DNA of 64,000 nt from Flavobacterium sp. ENC (GCF_020991415.1 NZ_JAJMOY010000003.1:248001-312000), one strand, 5' to 3'; shown: positions 9,220-18,864, counted from the first letter of the stretch. Made by a program: numbers and translations. The notes: generated by a model from the sequence alone, not told the origin.

Positions 9220-10791
9220 TTAGGAGTGAATGTCAATTAAAGGCATAATACATACGAAATTGCCTTCTTTTTCTGTAGCCTGAAAATCAGTTTTAGCATA
9301 GTGGCTATAAATGCTCTTTAGATAATTTAACCCAAATTTGGTACCTGGCTCTGAATTTTGTTTGGGCTGCAGGTTGTTAGAGATAACAACATGATCAGTC
9401 TTAATAACAATCCTGGTGTGCAACGGAATTTCCGAAGTAGCCATATTGTGTTTTATGACATTTTCGATAATAATCTGAAAGGACAGGTAAGGAACACTTT
9501 TGGTGAGAGCCGATTCATCCTCAATTTCAATAGAAAAAAACAACTCTTCCCTGAAACGGGTCTGTTGCAGGAAAATATATTTTTCTATAAATAACAGTTC
9601 ATTTTTAAGCAGAACGATATTTTTTTCTGGCGGATCAATTAGATAACGATAAATACGGGACAGATTCAGGGTGAATTTCTGCGCTGTTTTTACATCGCTG
9701 TCAATTAACATATAAAGCGAGTTTAACGAATTGAATAAAAAATGCGGATTGATCTGCTCTATCAATTGCTGTAACTGCATCAGCGCCTTTTCTTTGACAA
9801 TTTTTTCGTTTTCTACCAGCAGTGTATTTTTTTCCTGAATAACTACTTCTTTTTCCTGATACGCTCTTCGGTTTGCATATGTAAACAGATAGAAAATCAG
9901 AAGAAGCATTACAGTCGTAATCGAATAAATTAAGGTGGTATATTTTTTTATTGTAGTAACGTTCTCCACCACAAAATCTTTCACAAAACTGACACAAATG
10001 TACCAGTGAGAACCTTTTAAGTTCACTCTTTTAGTAAACCGGATGACATCAAGTTTGAGATATTCCGATAAAGTTACCCTTTTTACATAATCATGGTTCT
10101 TGCTGAAAATAGTATCTGAAGCCTGTAGTGAACTTATATCGTACACATTTTTTCCTATAAAATCGGATTCGGGGTGAAAGATGCAGGTACCTTTCTGATC
10201 AAATACAAACGCATAATTGGGTGCTGTTCCGTCAATTGTTGCAAAATAATCGTGTAATGCTTTTAAATTGATGTCATAACCATACCGTACAGTAGTATGA
10301 TCAGGAGCAACTAATTTAAAATAAATTCTCCATATCCATTCCTTTCCCTGGGGAATAATGGTACTGATGTGTTGTGCAGTTGTGTTTTGAAGAGCAAAAT
10401 CGCGAATGTTTTTTTTTAATGCAACAGAAACGGTATCATTCCCAAAATGAATTTCACGATCATTAATCTTAAACCAATTATTAGTTAGTAAAGAATTTGT
10501 CATCTGAATTGAACTCAGTACTTCGAGATTGGCAGAAAGGTTTTTGGAATTACTAATCTTTACAACATTTTTAATCTGATTTTCCTGTTCCAGAAACTTT
10601 GAAAATTCCTGCGACATAAATTCCTGCTTTTTGATGAAATTTCGCTGCGCCACCTCTTCATTGGATTTTTCGGTAAGATCCGTAATTAAGCTGCTAAGGA
10701 AATACACCGAAACCACAGTAAGCAAAATAGAGATTGTTCCGTAAATCAGGAACGCTCTTCTGGAGGTAATATTGCTAAATCTGAATTTCAA
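9220..10791 (-). CDS. LytS-type sensor histidine kinase with periplasmic sensor domain
   Basis: 523 residues. TM1 (about 13-34) and TM2 (about 283-305) enclose a roughly 250-residue extracytoplasmic domain that looks Cache-like (FDQKGTCIFHPESDFIGKN). After a short coiled coil comes the PF06580 His_kinase box QINPHFLFNSLNSLYMLI, with the phosphoacceptor His in NPHFLFN. An ATPase domain follows, with N-box IIIENVIKHN and a reduced GTKFGL glycine loop. It lies 29 bases after the ABC exporter and 86 bases before the protease gene. Its partner is probably the LytTR regulator at 852-1616. Sensing a ligand of the SusCD system is an inference. Confidence 0.9.
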   Translation of the reverse strand: MKFRFSNITSRRAFLIYGTISILLTVVSVYFLSSLITDLTEKSNEEVAQRNFIKKQEFMSQEFSKFLEQENQIKNVVKISNSKNLSANLEVLSSIQMTNSLLTNNWFKINDREIHFGNDTVSVALKKNIRDFALQNTTAQHISTIIPQGKEWIWRIYFKLVAPDHTTVRYGYDINLKALHDYFATIDGTAPNYAFVFDQKGTCIFHPESDFIGKNVYDISSLQASDTIFSKNHDYVKRVTLSEYLKLDVIRFTKRVNLKGSHWYICVSFVKDFVVENVTTIKKYTTLIYSITTVMLLLIFYLFTYANRRAYQEKEVVIQEKNTLLVENEKIVKEKALMQLQQLIEQINPHFLFNSLNSLYMLIDSDVKTAQKFTLNLSRIYRYLIDPPEKNIVLLKNELLFIEKYIFLQQTRFREELFFSIEIEDESALTKSVPYLSFQIIIENVIKHNMATSEIPLHTRIVIKTDHVVISNNLQPKQNSEPGTKFGLNYLKSIYSHYAKTDFQATEKEGNFVCIMPLIDIHS

Positions 10792-10820
10792 AAAAGGATA
10801 GTTAGTTTAGAAATTAAAAA

Positions 10821-12575
10821 TTAATTGGCTACCGAAAATTGTGAATCGTAAAGGTTTTTATAATAGCCGTCGGTTTTGTTCAGCAATTCCTGATGTGTTC
10901 CCTGTTCCACAATTAAACCTTTGTCCATCACTACAATTTTGTCTGCGTTTACAATTGTGGCCAGTCGGTGTGCAATAATAATCGAAGTCCTTCCTTTTGT
11001 AATGGTTTCAGTCGCACGCTGGATCAGTTCTTCCGAATACGTATCAATAGACGAAGTAGCTTCATCTAAAATCAAAATACTCGGGTTACTCACATAAGAA
11101 CGTAAAAAAGCAATCAGCTGACGCTGCCCGGATGAAAGCATAACACCACGTTCCTTAACATCAAAATCATAATTGTCGGGCAGACTCATAATGAAATCAT
11201 GCACTCCGATTTTTTTAGCAGCATTCAAAACCTGTTCCCGGGTAATCTCCGGATGGTGTAACGTAATATTATTGTAGATCGTATCGGCAAACAGAAACAC
11301 GTCCTGTAAAACAACGGCAATTTGTTTTCGGAGGGAAGCCAGCGTATAGTTCTCGATATTCTGATCGTCAATATAAATAGTTCCGCTGTTAATTTCGTAA
11401 AAGCGATTCAGTAAATTGATAATAGTCGATTTTCCCGCACCTGTCGATCCTACAATAGCTATCGTCTGGCCGGAGGCAACCGATAAATCAATTCCTTTTA
11501 TGACTTCTTCTTCCGGGATGTAACTAAAACGGACTTCCTTAAATTCAATGCTTCCATCAAAAACAGGTGCTTCCAGCGTTCCGGTGTCCTGAATGTGATC
11601 CTGAGTGTCGATGATATCAAAGACACGATTGGCCGCAATCATGCCCAGCTGCATCTCATTAAATTTATCCGCAATCTGTCGCAGCGGATTAAAAAGCATT
11701 CCGATGAACATCGTATAGGAAAACAAATCTCCAAAAGTAGTAAAATGGTCCCCGTTCAGAATTCGGAATCCGCCATAAACGACTACCAGTCCCAGTGTAA
11801 TCGATGAAATAATATCGGCAATGGGGAAAAATATCGAGTTGTACAGGATGGTTTTTATCCAGGCCACTTTGTGTTTGTTGTTTATTTCTTTGAAATTTTC
11901 GGCTTCAATTCGCTCCCGGTTAAAAAGCTGTACGATCTTCATTCCGGTAACACGCTCCTGAACAAACGAATTCATGTTGGCAATCTGCGTACGAACTTCC
12001 TCAAAGGCAACCTGCATTTTACGCTGGAAAATTCGGGTAATGAAAACCAGAATTGGCATGGCAACGACCACAATCCAGGTTAGTTTCCAGTTCATGTAAA
12101 ACATAAAAAGCAGTACCACCAGCATTTTCATCAGGTCACTGATAATCATAAACAGTCCCTGGCTGAAAATTCGCGCTATCGATTCAATATCCGAAACCGA
12201 CCGGGTAACCAATTGTCCCACCGGAACCAGATCAAAATATTTCATCCTGAAACTTAAGATATGTTTGAAAAGTTTAGTACGGATGTCTTTTACAATATCC
12301 TGTCCAAGCCAGTTTGCCCAGTACACAAAATAAAACTGGGAGAAAACTTCCATCAGAAGGACAACGCCCATCAATATGATGTACATCAGCAATCCATGCT
12401 GATCGTGTGTTTTGATATAGCCGTCGACCGTTTGTTTTAATAAATAGGGGCGGAGTGCTGCAAAAACGGACAGGGAAACGGCAAAGATAATAACGCCATA
12501 ATAGCGCCCTTTGTAAGGTTTGGTATATTTTAGGATTCGTTTGAATAAACGGGTATCAAATGCTTTTGCTTTCAT
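10821..12575 (-). CDS. ABC transporter, fused permease and ATPase (MsbA-like exporter)
   Basis: 584 residues. Six transmembrane helices (about 25-330) are followed by a nucleotide-binding domain. Walker A is GSTGAGKST (near residue 378), the Q-loop is in VLQDVFLFADT, the signature is LSSGQRQL, Walker B is ILILDEATSS, and the switch His is in IIAHRL. This half-transporter architecture works as a homodimer exporting lipids, drugs or peptides. Length is standard. The cargo is unknown. It follows truA by 149 bases and precedes the LytS kinase by 29 bases. Confidence 0.93.
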   Translation of the reverse strand: MKAKAFDTRLFKRILKYTKPYKGRYYGVIIFAVSLSVFAALRPYLLKQTVDGYIKTHDQHGLLMYIILMGVVLLMEVFSQFYFVYWANWLGQDIVKDIRTKLFKHILSFRMKYFDLVPVGQLVTRSVSDIESIARIFSQGLFMIISDLMKMLVVLLFMFYMNWKLTWIVVVAMPILVFITRIFQRKMQVAFEEVRTQIANMNSFVQERVTGMKIVQLFNRERIEAENFKEINNKHKVAWIKTILYNSIFFPIADIISSITLGLVVVYGGFRILNGDHFTTFGDLFSYTMFIGMLFNPLRQIADKFNEMQLGMIAANRVFDIIDTQDHIQDTGTLEAPVFDGSIEFKEVRFSYIPEEEVIKGIDLSVASGQTIAIVGSTGAGKSTIINLLNRFYEINSGTIYIDDQNIENYTLASLRKQIAVVLQDVFLFADTIYNNITLHHPEITREQVLNAAKKIGVHDFIMSLPDNYDFDVKERGVMLSSGQRQLIAFLRSYVSNPSILILDEATSSIDTYSEELIQRATETITKGRTSIIIAHRLATIVNADKIVVMDKGLIVEQGTHQELLNKTDGYYKNLYDSQFSVAN

Positions 12576-12629
12576 TTACTTTTAAGGAGCTATTCCTGCT
12601 TTCCGTTACAAGTTTTTCTTAAAAATATG

Positions 12630-12684
12630 TTTTTGTAATATTTTTATAAAGCTTCCGCTGGTCGCTCCATAAAAATTACAAAAA
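12630..12684. repeat. AT-rich imperfect palindrome between truA and ABC exporter
   Basis: The left arm TTTTTGTAATATTTTTAT (12630-12647) and right arm ATAAAAATTACAAAAA (12669-12684) are complementary apart from a 2-base bulge. They enclose a GC-richer core (gcttccgctggtcgctcc). The structure resembles a REP-like or processed-hairpin element. Function is unknown. Confidence 0.5.
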
Positions 12685-12724
12685 ACTATATTTTTTTCAA
12701 AAAAGCTTTTCACTGCAATCAGGG

Positions 12725-13465
12725 CTAATTTGTGATATAATCATAAGATATATCGGTTAAATATAATCCGTGTGCCGGAACTGAAAACCCGGCTTTTTCT
12801 CTGCTTTTACTGGCAATGATGTTTTCAAAATCCGCCAGTGAAATTTTATGCAAACCAATATTGACCAGCGTACCGACAATAGACCGGACCATATTCCTGA
12901 GAAATCGATTCGCCGAAATCGTAAAAACAAGCTTGTTGTTTTCATGCGTCCAGTACGCCTCAAAAATCGTGCAGTCAAATGTATTTACGTCCGTATTCAC
13001 TTTCGAAAAACACTGGAAATCGGTGTGATTCAGTAAGATTTTCGCAGCTTCATTCATCAAAACTACGTCTAATTTTTGATTAAAATACCAACTCAATTCC
13101 TCCAGAAACGGATTTTTAACAGTGTTGATGTGATATTCGTACGTTCGCTTCGTCGCATCAAACCGGCAATGTGCATCATCATGAACTTTGATAAGATCAA
13201 AAATCGCAATGTCTTTTGGTAAATAGGAGTTGAGTTTGTGTACTAACATCGCAGTATCAACCGGAGCTTCAAAATCAAAATGGGCATACATTAGCTGCGC
13301 ATGAACTCCTGTATCTGTTCGCCCGGCTCCCATAACATTTATAGAAGAATTTAACAAAACCGAAAGTGCCTTGTTTAAGGTTTCCTGAACAGAGGAGGCG
13401 TTGGGCTGAATTTGCCAGCCGTGATACTGTGTTCCGTTGTATGCGAATTGAATAAAATATCTCAA
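12725..13465 (-). CDS. truA: tRNA pseudouridine(38-40) synthase TruA
   Basis: 246 residues, the usual TruA length. The N-terminus RYFIQFAYNGTQYHGWQIQP is typical. The catalytic Asp51 lies in the GAGRTDTGVHA motif. The C-terminal half carries the FLRNMVRSIVGTLV segment. It isomerises uridines 38-40 in the anticodon arm of many tRNAs in the cytoplasm. It heads the leftward gene run. The region upstream is filled with GGTACAAAGG-type repeats shared with the phosphoesterase gene on the other side. Confidence 0.96.
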   Translation of the reverse strand: MRYFIQFAYNGTQYHGWQIQPNASSVQETLNKALSVLLNSSINVMGAGRTDTGVHAQLMYAHFDFEAPVDTAMLVHKLNSYLPKDIAIFDLIKVHDDAHCRFDATKRTYEYHINTVKNPFLEELSWYFNQKLDVVLMNEAAKILLNHTDFQCFSKVNTDVNTFDCTIFEAYWTHENNKLVFTISANRFLRNMVRSIVGTLVNIGLHKISLADFENIIASKSREKAGFSVPAHGLYLTDISYDYITN

Positions 13466-13820
13466 GGTAAAGGTTCATAGGTTTTGAGCGGCAAAGGTAC
13501 AAAGATTTTTTTCTTTGAAGGTCCTAAGATTCTGAAGAGCTAAGGTGCTGAGTTTTTTTTGGAGGTACAAAGGTACAAAGGTTCAGAGTTCAGAGGCTCA
13601 AAGGTTTTCTTTTCAGACAAACATTTTATTGGTGTTAATAAGTTTAAATTATGATTCCATGGCGTCTGTAAAAACTTTAAAAAAAACAATACTTAGCGCC
13701 AACAACCATAGTGGTTCAGTAGCTAAAAGGGAACCTTTGTGCGTTTGTCTCTCTGAACCTTTGTACCTCCACAAAAAATCTTTGTACCTTTGCACCTCTG
13801 AACCTTTGTACCTTAAAAAA
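13466..13820. repeat. 355-base divergent intergenic region with mirrored GGTACAAAGG repeats
   Basis: No gene is supported here. From about 13490 to 13606 the plus strand repeats words such as GGTACAAAGGTTC, AAGGTGCTGAG and TTCAGAGGC. From about 13733 to 13815 the same words appear in inverse orientation (GAACCTTTGTACC, CTTTGCACCTCTG). The two blocks are complementary and could form a long, imperfect stem around a core of about 125 bases. The same word family builds the array at 18471-19446. Confidence 0.7.
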
Positions 13821-14315
13821 TTGAAAAAAATCCTCCTTCTTTCCGATACGCACAGCCATATAGATGATGTGATTTTAAAATACGTGGCACAGGCCGATGA
13901 AGTCTGGCATGCTGGTGATATTGGTGATCTGAATGTTACTGATACTATAAAAAAACTGAAACCTTTGCGCTGTGTTTATGGGAATATAGACGACGCAAAA
14001 GCCAGATTGGAATTTCCGTTACACAATCGTTTTTTATGTGAAAATGTAGACGTCTGGATAACTCATATTGGAGGTTATCCGGGAAAATACAATCCAAATA
14101 TCAGAGAAGAAATCTCGGCAAACCCACCTAAATTATTTATTTGCGGACACTCCCATATCCTGAAAGTCATGTTTGATAAAAAGAATAATTTATTGCATAT
14201 GAATCCCGGGGCAGCCGGTAAAAGCGGATTCCATCAAATGAGAACCATGTTGCGATTTGTAATTGATGATGATAAAATCAAAGATCTGGAGATTATAGAA
14301 ATCGGTAAAAAATAA
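13821..14315 (+). CDS. YfcE/MJ0936-type metallophosphoesterase, TTG start
   Basis: 164 residues from a TTG start at 13821. The reading frame stays open upstream to 13545, but that part translates repeat DNA. The family begins exactly at LKKILLLSDTHSHIDD, so TTG is the preferred start. Calcineurin-like metal-binding motifs are present in order: SDTHSH, AGDIGD, GNIDD and CGHSH, with a final MNPGAAG block. These proteins are small manganese-dependent phosphodiesterases with broad in vitro activity. It is convergent with the sensor kinase at 14320. Confidence 0.88.
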   Translation: MKKILLLSDTHSHIDDVILKYVAQADEVWHAGDIGDLNVTDTIKKLKPLRCVYGNIDDAKARLEFPLHNRFLCENVDVWITHIGGYPGKYNPNIREEISANPPKLFICGHSHILKVMFDKKNNLLHMNPGAAGKSGFHQMRTMLRFVIDDDKIKDLEIIEIGKK

Positions 14316-14319
14316 CCCT

Positions 14320-15246
14320 CTATGAAATCGGAACTTTTATTTTTACAGAAGTTCCGGTATTTTCATTTGCTTTGGAAATAATAGTCATGCTTCCTTTTAA
14401 TTTTTTAATTCGTGCCCTGATCCGGTTGAGGCCAAAACCTTCCGTTTCGTTTTGTTTTCCGGCGTTAAATCCCTTTCCGTTGTCCTGAATAATTAGAATA
14501 AACCAGTTTTCGTTTTCGCGTAAAGAAATTTGGGCTTTTGTGGCCCCACTGTGTTTTATGATGTTGTTAAGGAGTTCTGATACGATAAAATAAATCTTCA
14601 TTTCGAATTTTTCAGGATATCTTTTTTCGCCGGGAACTGAACTTAAAAACTGGAAGTGAATATTGTGATTTGTATTTTTCTCGCATAAATCTTCCAAAGC
14701 AAACAATAGCCCGAAACGAACCAGAAGGGCGGGTATAAGTTCGTGCGACATATCGCGCAACCGATCATGGGCTTCCTCTAAAATGGCCTTTGCTTTTGTG
14801 ATTTCCTCGGACTGAATATTGTGTTGGGTAGAGAATGTATTGAGATGTAAACCAACGGAAGAAAGTAAAGAATTGATATTGTCATGTAAAAAAGCGGCAA
14901 TTTTTTTACGCTCATTTTCCTGACCGTCAATACCGGAATTAATGATGTTGAGCTGTATTTTTTGTTTGATATCTTTTTGTTTGTTTTTTCGTTTTAATTC
15001 ACCGTTGCGATAATAAAAATAAGATAACATCATGAGCAGGATGACGAGAATAATAATGAGGCTTACGATTTTTTTATTGTCGGTTTTGATAAGCTGCAGC
15101 TGTTCTTTTTTTATGGAATTGATAGTGATTTCAGTCTTTTCCGGAAGCAGGCTGTCCCGGCTGGAAGCAGGACCTGCAGTTGTGATTGAAAATAAAATAA
15201 AAATCAGTATATTTCTTAAAAAGGACATGTAAAAAGGGCTAATCAT
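14320..15246 (-). CDS. NarL-partner type sensor histidine kinase (HisKA_3)
   Basis: 308 residues. A hydrophobic N-terminus (about 8-25) and a clear TM helix (about 60-78) leave only a short external segment, so it probably senses near the membrane. The HisKA_3 region has His121 in ERKKIAAFLHDN. The ATPase domain follows, with N-box LLNNIIKHSG, DNGKGF and GFGLNRIRARI. The start ATG overlaps the regulator's TGA by 3 bases, so the two genes are translationally coupled. An internal ATG at 15226-15228 is an alternative start. Its signal is unknown. Confidence 0.88.
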   Translation of the reverse strand: MISPFYMSFLRNILIFILFSITTAGPASSRDSLLPEKTEITINSIKKEQLQLIKTDNKKIVSLIIILVILLMMLSYFYYRNGELKRKNKQKDIKQKIQLNIINSGIDGQENERKKIAAFLHDNINSLLSSVGLHLNTFSTQHNIQSEEITKAKAILEEAHDRLRDMSHELIPALLVRFGLLFALEDLCEKNTNHNIHFQFLSSVPGEKRYPEKFEMKIYFIVSELLNNIIKHSGATKAQISLRENENWFILIIQDNGKGFNAGKQNETEGFGLNRIRARIKKLKGSMTIISKANENTGTSVKIKVPIS

Positions 15247-15905
15247 GGATTTATCAAATTGTTTTTTAAAGCATATTTTACAATACCGATCACATTTTTG
15301 AGTTTTAACTTTTTCATTATATTTTTCCGGTGTGTTTCTACGGTGTTCAGGCTTATGAAAAGTTGTTCGCTTATTTCTTTGCCGCTGTATTCAAGTGATA
15401 TCAGGGTAATCACCTCAAGTTCTCTTTCGCTCAGCAGTTGATTGCCGGTAAAAGGCTTTTTATTTAATTTTGGATTGTTGTGCGTGAAGCTGGCAAAGAT
15501 TTTTTCTCTTATATAATTGTCAAAATATTCTTCATCCCGGTTTACTGCTTTAATGGCTTCAATAATGTTCTCGCCTGCGCTTTTTTTGGTAAGATAGCCT
15601 CTGGCACCCAGTTTCATGACTTCTTTTACTATTTTTAAGTCATCATAACTCGAAAGAATAATGACTTTGCAGGGAAATTTCTTTTGACCGAATTCTTTGA
15701 GGACACTAATTCCGTCTTTAAGAGGCATGCTGATGTCCAGTAATAAAATATCAGCTTTACTGGCCAGTACACCTTCATAAATAGTCCCTCCGTTGAGAGA
15801 GAGGCCTACAACCTCAAAGTCTGTGACCGTACCTAATAAATTAGCAAGCCCGTCAATAAGTACCTGATGGTCGTCTGCTAAATGTATTCTGATTTTCTTC
15901 TTCAT
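15243..15905 (-). CDS. NarL/FixJ-family response regulator
   Basis: 220 residues from the ATG at 15903-15905. The frame extends upstream to a TTG at 15929, but the family begins at MKKKIRIHLADDH. The receiver domain has Asp11/Asp12, phosphoacceptor Asp57 (LLLDISMP) and Lys107. The LuxR-type HTH is at about 145-210 (LSERELEVITLI, GKEISEQLFISLNTVETHR). It pairs with the overlapping kinase downstream. It belongs to a housekeeping-type neighbourhood rather than to the nitrate island, which has its own pair. Confidence 0.92.
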   Translation of the reverse strand: MKKKIRIHLADDHQVLIDGLANLLGTVTDFEVVGLSLNGGTIYEGVLASKADILLLDISMPLKDGISVLKEFGQKKFPCKVIILSSYDDLKIVKEVMKLGARGYLTKKSAGENIIEAIKAVNRDEEYFDNYIREKIFASFTHNNPKLNKKPFTGNQLLSERELEVITLISLEYSGKEISEQLFISLNTVETHRKNIMKKLKLKNVIGIVKYALKNNLINP

Positions 15906-16001
15906 TGCCCTTTCTGATAGTGCAGGCAAATTTATAAATAATAACTTACAAATAAAACACTTTTAACGCTAAATATAATGTGGTATTAATTTGCAGCCAC
16001 A

Positions 16002-16033
16002 AAAAAACCCGAATTATAAAATCCGGGTTTTTT
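16002..16033 (-). terminator. intrinsic terminator after DUF4293 gene
   Basis: AAAAAACCCG (16002-16011) pairs perfectly with CGGGTTTTTT (16024-16033) over a 12-base loop. It lies 27 bases downstream of the DUF4293 stop. T runs exist on both strands, so it could also act in the plus direction. Confidence 0.85.
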
Positions 16034-16059
16034 CACACAAATAAATTAAGTTTATAGGT

Positions 16060-16473
16060 TTACCTCAAACGATCTACAGATTTTACAAGATCTTCGTCCT
16101 TCTTGATGGCCTTATTAGCTAAAACTAATAACACGATAGCAACAATCGGAAGAAACATCCCAATACCTTTCTCAGAAACAGTAACTGTCTCTCCAGATAA
16201 ATTTAGTGATCGATATACAAATAATCCTAATAAAATTAAGTTTAATATTATATTCAGTCTGCCCATTACAAACTGGTTTTGTCTTTTCTTATATGAAATA
16301 ATACTGATAATCGTCAGCATGGTACTCAGACCCAGTAAAACAGTGTACACCTGATCCTGCATAAAATAAAATGCTTTTCCGTTGCTTAATGTCCAAAGTG
16401 GGATAAAAAACACCAATACCCCCGTTACAATGAAGGTAAGAATTAAATATACGGTCTGAATTCGTTGTATCAT
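16060..16473 (-). CDS. DUF4293 family membrane protein
   Basis: 137 residues with four predicted membrane helices (about 7-28, 42-60, 72-92 and 103-122). The N-terminus MIQRIQTVYLILT is typical of the Bacteroidota family DUF4293. Function is unknown. It is divergent from rho, a neighbourhood I associate with this family in Flavobacteriia. The C-terminus is short and charged (KKDEDLVKSVDRLR). Confidence 0.85.
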   Translation of the reverse strand: MIQRIQTVYLILTFIVTGVLVFFIPLWTLSNGKAFYFMQDQVYTVLLGLSTMLTIISIISYKKRQNQFVMGRLNIILNLILLGLFVYRSLNLSGETVTVSEKGIGMFLPIVAIVLLVLANKAIKKDEDLVKSVDRLR

Positions 16474-16655
16474 GGTCTGAATTTGTTTTACAAAAATATA
16501 TTTTCTTTTTTATAAATACTATTGTATGATAAAATTTTATTCGTATTATTGCATCATAATACCGTAAGCACTTCATACTGCGGTCAATTCAAAACAATTA
16601 TCTACCTATTCTTTTACAGTATTTCTGTTAAAATAATTAAATTCATAGAACATTC

Positions 16656-18470
16656 ATGTTTGATATTTCTGCATTAAAAGAAATGAAGCTTTCTGAGCTT
16701 CAAGAAATAGCTAAGTTAGCTAAAACTATAAAGTTTAATGGCGTTAAAAAAGAGACCTTAATCAGTCAGATATTAGCACACCAGGAAGCGACCGTGGCAC
16801 CGCCTGTTAGTGCTGTCGCCAATGCGGAAATAGTGGATGACAAGCCCAAAAGAGCAAGGATTGTTCCTGTAAAAAAAGCCGCTATCAGCAAAAATGCCCC
16901 GGTTTTGGAATTTGATAAAGTGGATGAAACCCCTGTTAAAACTGAAATTCCCGTGGCTGTGGAAGAGGCCCCGAAAGCAGCAGAAGCTTCAGAGAAAAAG
17001 ACAGTTGAAAAAAAGGGACCAAAAATCGTAAAATTTAATAAATCAGCTTACGAAAAAAAGGTCGCTCAGCAGAAAGAAAAAGAAACAGTAAAAGAAGTTG
17101 TCACCGAGGAAACTCCTGAAACTATTGATACTCCGGCAGCAACAGCTGAAAAAGCAGAAACACCTGCTCCGGTAAAAAAGATAAACCCGAATCAGAATAA
17201 AAACCAGAATCCAAATCCAAATCAGGTTCCGGCAGCTCAAAATCCGAATCAGAATCAGAATCCAAATCAAAACGGGAATGGAAACGGGAATAACGGCAAT
17301 CAGAATCCAAATCAGAAGAATAAAAAGAATAATTTCAGGGATTCAGACTTTGAGTTTGACGGAATTATAGAAAGTGAAGGCGTGCTTGAAATGATGCCTG
17401 ACGGATACGGATTCTTACGTTCCTCAGATTATAATTATTTAGCCTCTCCGGATGATATTTATTTATCCACTTCACAAATCAGGTTATTTGGTTTAAAAAC
17501 CGGAGACACCGTAAAAGGAGTGGTACGCCCTCCTAAAGAAGGCGAGAAATTTTTCCCTTTAGTGCGTGTGCTTAAAATTAATGGCCACGATCCGCAAGTA
17601 GTTCGCGACAGAGTTTCTTTCGAACACTTAACCCCGGTTTTTCCTTCTGAAAAATTCAAACTGGCCGAAAAAGGCAGTTCCGTTTCAACCCGTATTATCG
17701 ATTTATTTTCTCCAATTGGAAAAGGACAGCGTGGTATGATAGTTGCACAACCGAAAACCGGTAAAACAATGTTATTAAAAGACATTGCCAATGCAATTGC
17801 TGCCAATCACCCTGAGGTTTACCTTATCGTTCTTCTTATCGATGAGCGCCCTGAAGAGGTTACCGATATGCAGCGCAGTGTTCGCGGAGAAGTAATTGCT
17901 TCTACTTTTGACAGAGAGCCGCAGGAACACGTGAAAATTGCCAATATCGTTCTTGAAAAAGCAAAACGTCTGGTAGAATGCGGACATGATGTGGTGATTT
18001 TATTAGATTCCATTACACGTTTGGCAAGAGCTTATAATACAGTTCAGCCGGCATCCGGAAAAGTTTTAAGTGGTGGTGTTGATGCTAATGCATTACAAAA
18101 ACCAAAACGTTTCTTTGGAGCGGCAAGAAATGTGGAAAACGGAGGTTCATTAAGTATCATCGCAACTGCATTGACCGAAACAGGTTCTAAAATGGATGAG
18201 GTTATCTTTGAGGAATTCAAAGGTACCGGTAACATGGAGCTACAGCTGGATCGTAAAATCGCCAACAAACGTATCTTCCCGGCTATTGATTTGACTTCTT
18301 CAAGTACACGTCGCGACGACTTGTTATTAGACGAAAAGACATTACAAAGAATGTGGATCATGCGCAAATACCTGTCGGATATGAATCCGGTAGAATCGAT
18401 GGATTTTGTAAACGAACGTTTCAAAAAAACCAGAAATAATGAGGAGTTTTTGATTTCTATGAATGATTAA
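16656..18470 (+). CDS. rho: transcription termination factor Rho with Asn-rich insertion
   Basis: 604 residues against about 420 in E. coli. Residues 1-45 are the Rho_N SAP-like domain ([17 protein letters not shown]). Residues about 50-225 form a low-complexity insertion: a charged Lys/Glu/Ala/Pro part, then an Asn/Gln/Pro-rich part of repeated NPNQ and NQN. The cold-shock-type RNA-binding domain follows (DGYGFLRS near 250). The RecA-like ATPase has Walker A QPKTGKT near residue 367 and Walker [11 protein letters not shown]. Rho is a hexameric RNA translocase that releases transcripts. Asn-rich inserts in Rho have been linked to condensation or prion-like behaviour in other bacteria; that is not shown here. 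Four terminator-bearing repeats follow. Confidence 0.97.
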   Translation: MFDISALKEMKLSELQEIAKLAKTIKFNGVKKETLISQILAHQEATVAPPVSAVANAEIVDDKPKRARIVPVKKAAISKNAPVLEFDKVDETPVKTEIPVAVEEAPKAAEASEKKTVEKKGPKIVKFNKSAYEKKVAQQKEKETVKEVVTEETPETIDTPAATAEKAETPAPVKKINPNQNKNQNPNPNQVPAAQNPNQNQNPNQNGNGNGNNGNQNPNQKNKKNNFRDSDFEFDGIIESEGVLEMMPDGYGFLRSSDYNYLASPDDIYLSTSQIRLFGLKTGDTVKGVVRPPKEGEKFFPLVRVLKINGHDPQVVRDRVSFEHLTPVFPSEKFKLAEKGSSVSTRIIDLFSPIGKGQRGMIVAQPKTGKTMLLKDIANAIAANHPEVYLIVLLIDERPEEVTDMQRSVRGEVIASTFDREPQEHVKIANIVLEKAKRLVECGHDVVILLDSITRLARAYNTVQPASGKVLSGGVDANALQKPKRFFGAARNVENGGSLSIIATALTETGSKMDEVIFEEFKGTGNMELQLDRKIANKRIFPAIDLTSSSTRRDDLLLDEKTLQRMWIMRKYLSDMNPVESMDFVNERFKKTRNNEEFLISMND

Positions 18471-18578
18471 GGAAAGGTGCTGAGGGACTAAGTGGCAAAG
18501 GTACAGAGGTTTTTTTTAAAGCTGCTAAGCTGCTGAGGTCCTGAGTTACTAAGGTTTTCTTTTTGGAATCTATACTAT

Positions 18579-18616
18579 AAAAAAAGGGGATGAGTTTTTG
18601 AAAACTCATCCTTTTT
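18579..18616 (+). terminator. array terminator hairpin 1
   Basis: First terminator of the array, 108 bases after the rho stop. The stem GGATGAGTTTT pairs with AAACTCATCC and is followed by CTTTTTG. The A run on the left gives a T tail on the minus strand too, so it is probably bidirectional. Confidence 0.8.
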
Positions 18617-18830
18617 GTTTTTTGTAAACTTGTGTGTCGGGTAAACTATTTTTTATTTTTTGTTGTTCAAAATTTTATCCGAATTCCGGGATCTTTACAA
18701 TATTTGTCAGACTGAGCGAAAGGAAAGGTGCTGAGGTACTAAGATGCAAAGGTACAGAGGTTTTTTTTAAAGCTGCTAAGCTGCTGAGGTGCTGAGTTAC
18801 TAAGGTTTTCTTTTTGGAATCTATACTATA

Positions 18831-18864
18831 AAAAAGGGATGAGTTTTTAAACTCATCCCTTTTT
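18831..18864 (+). terminator. array terminator hairpin 2
   Basis: A perfect 16-base stem, AAAAAGGGATGAGTTT (18831-18846) and AAACTCATCCCTTTTT (18849-18864), with a 2-base gap as written. It has T tails on both strands, so it is bidirectional. Confidence 0.8.

Noticed and set aside
13545..13820. N-terminal extension of the phosphoesterase ORF
   Set aside because: The extra 92 codons translate intergenic repeat words and precede the family start at the TTG codon.
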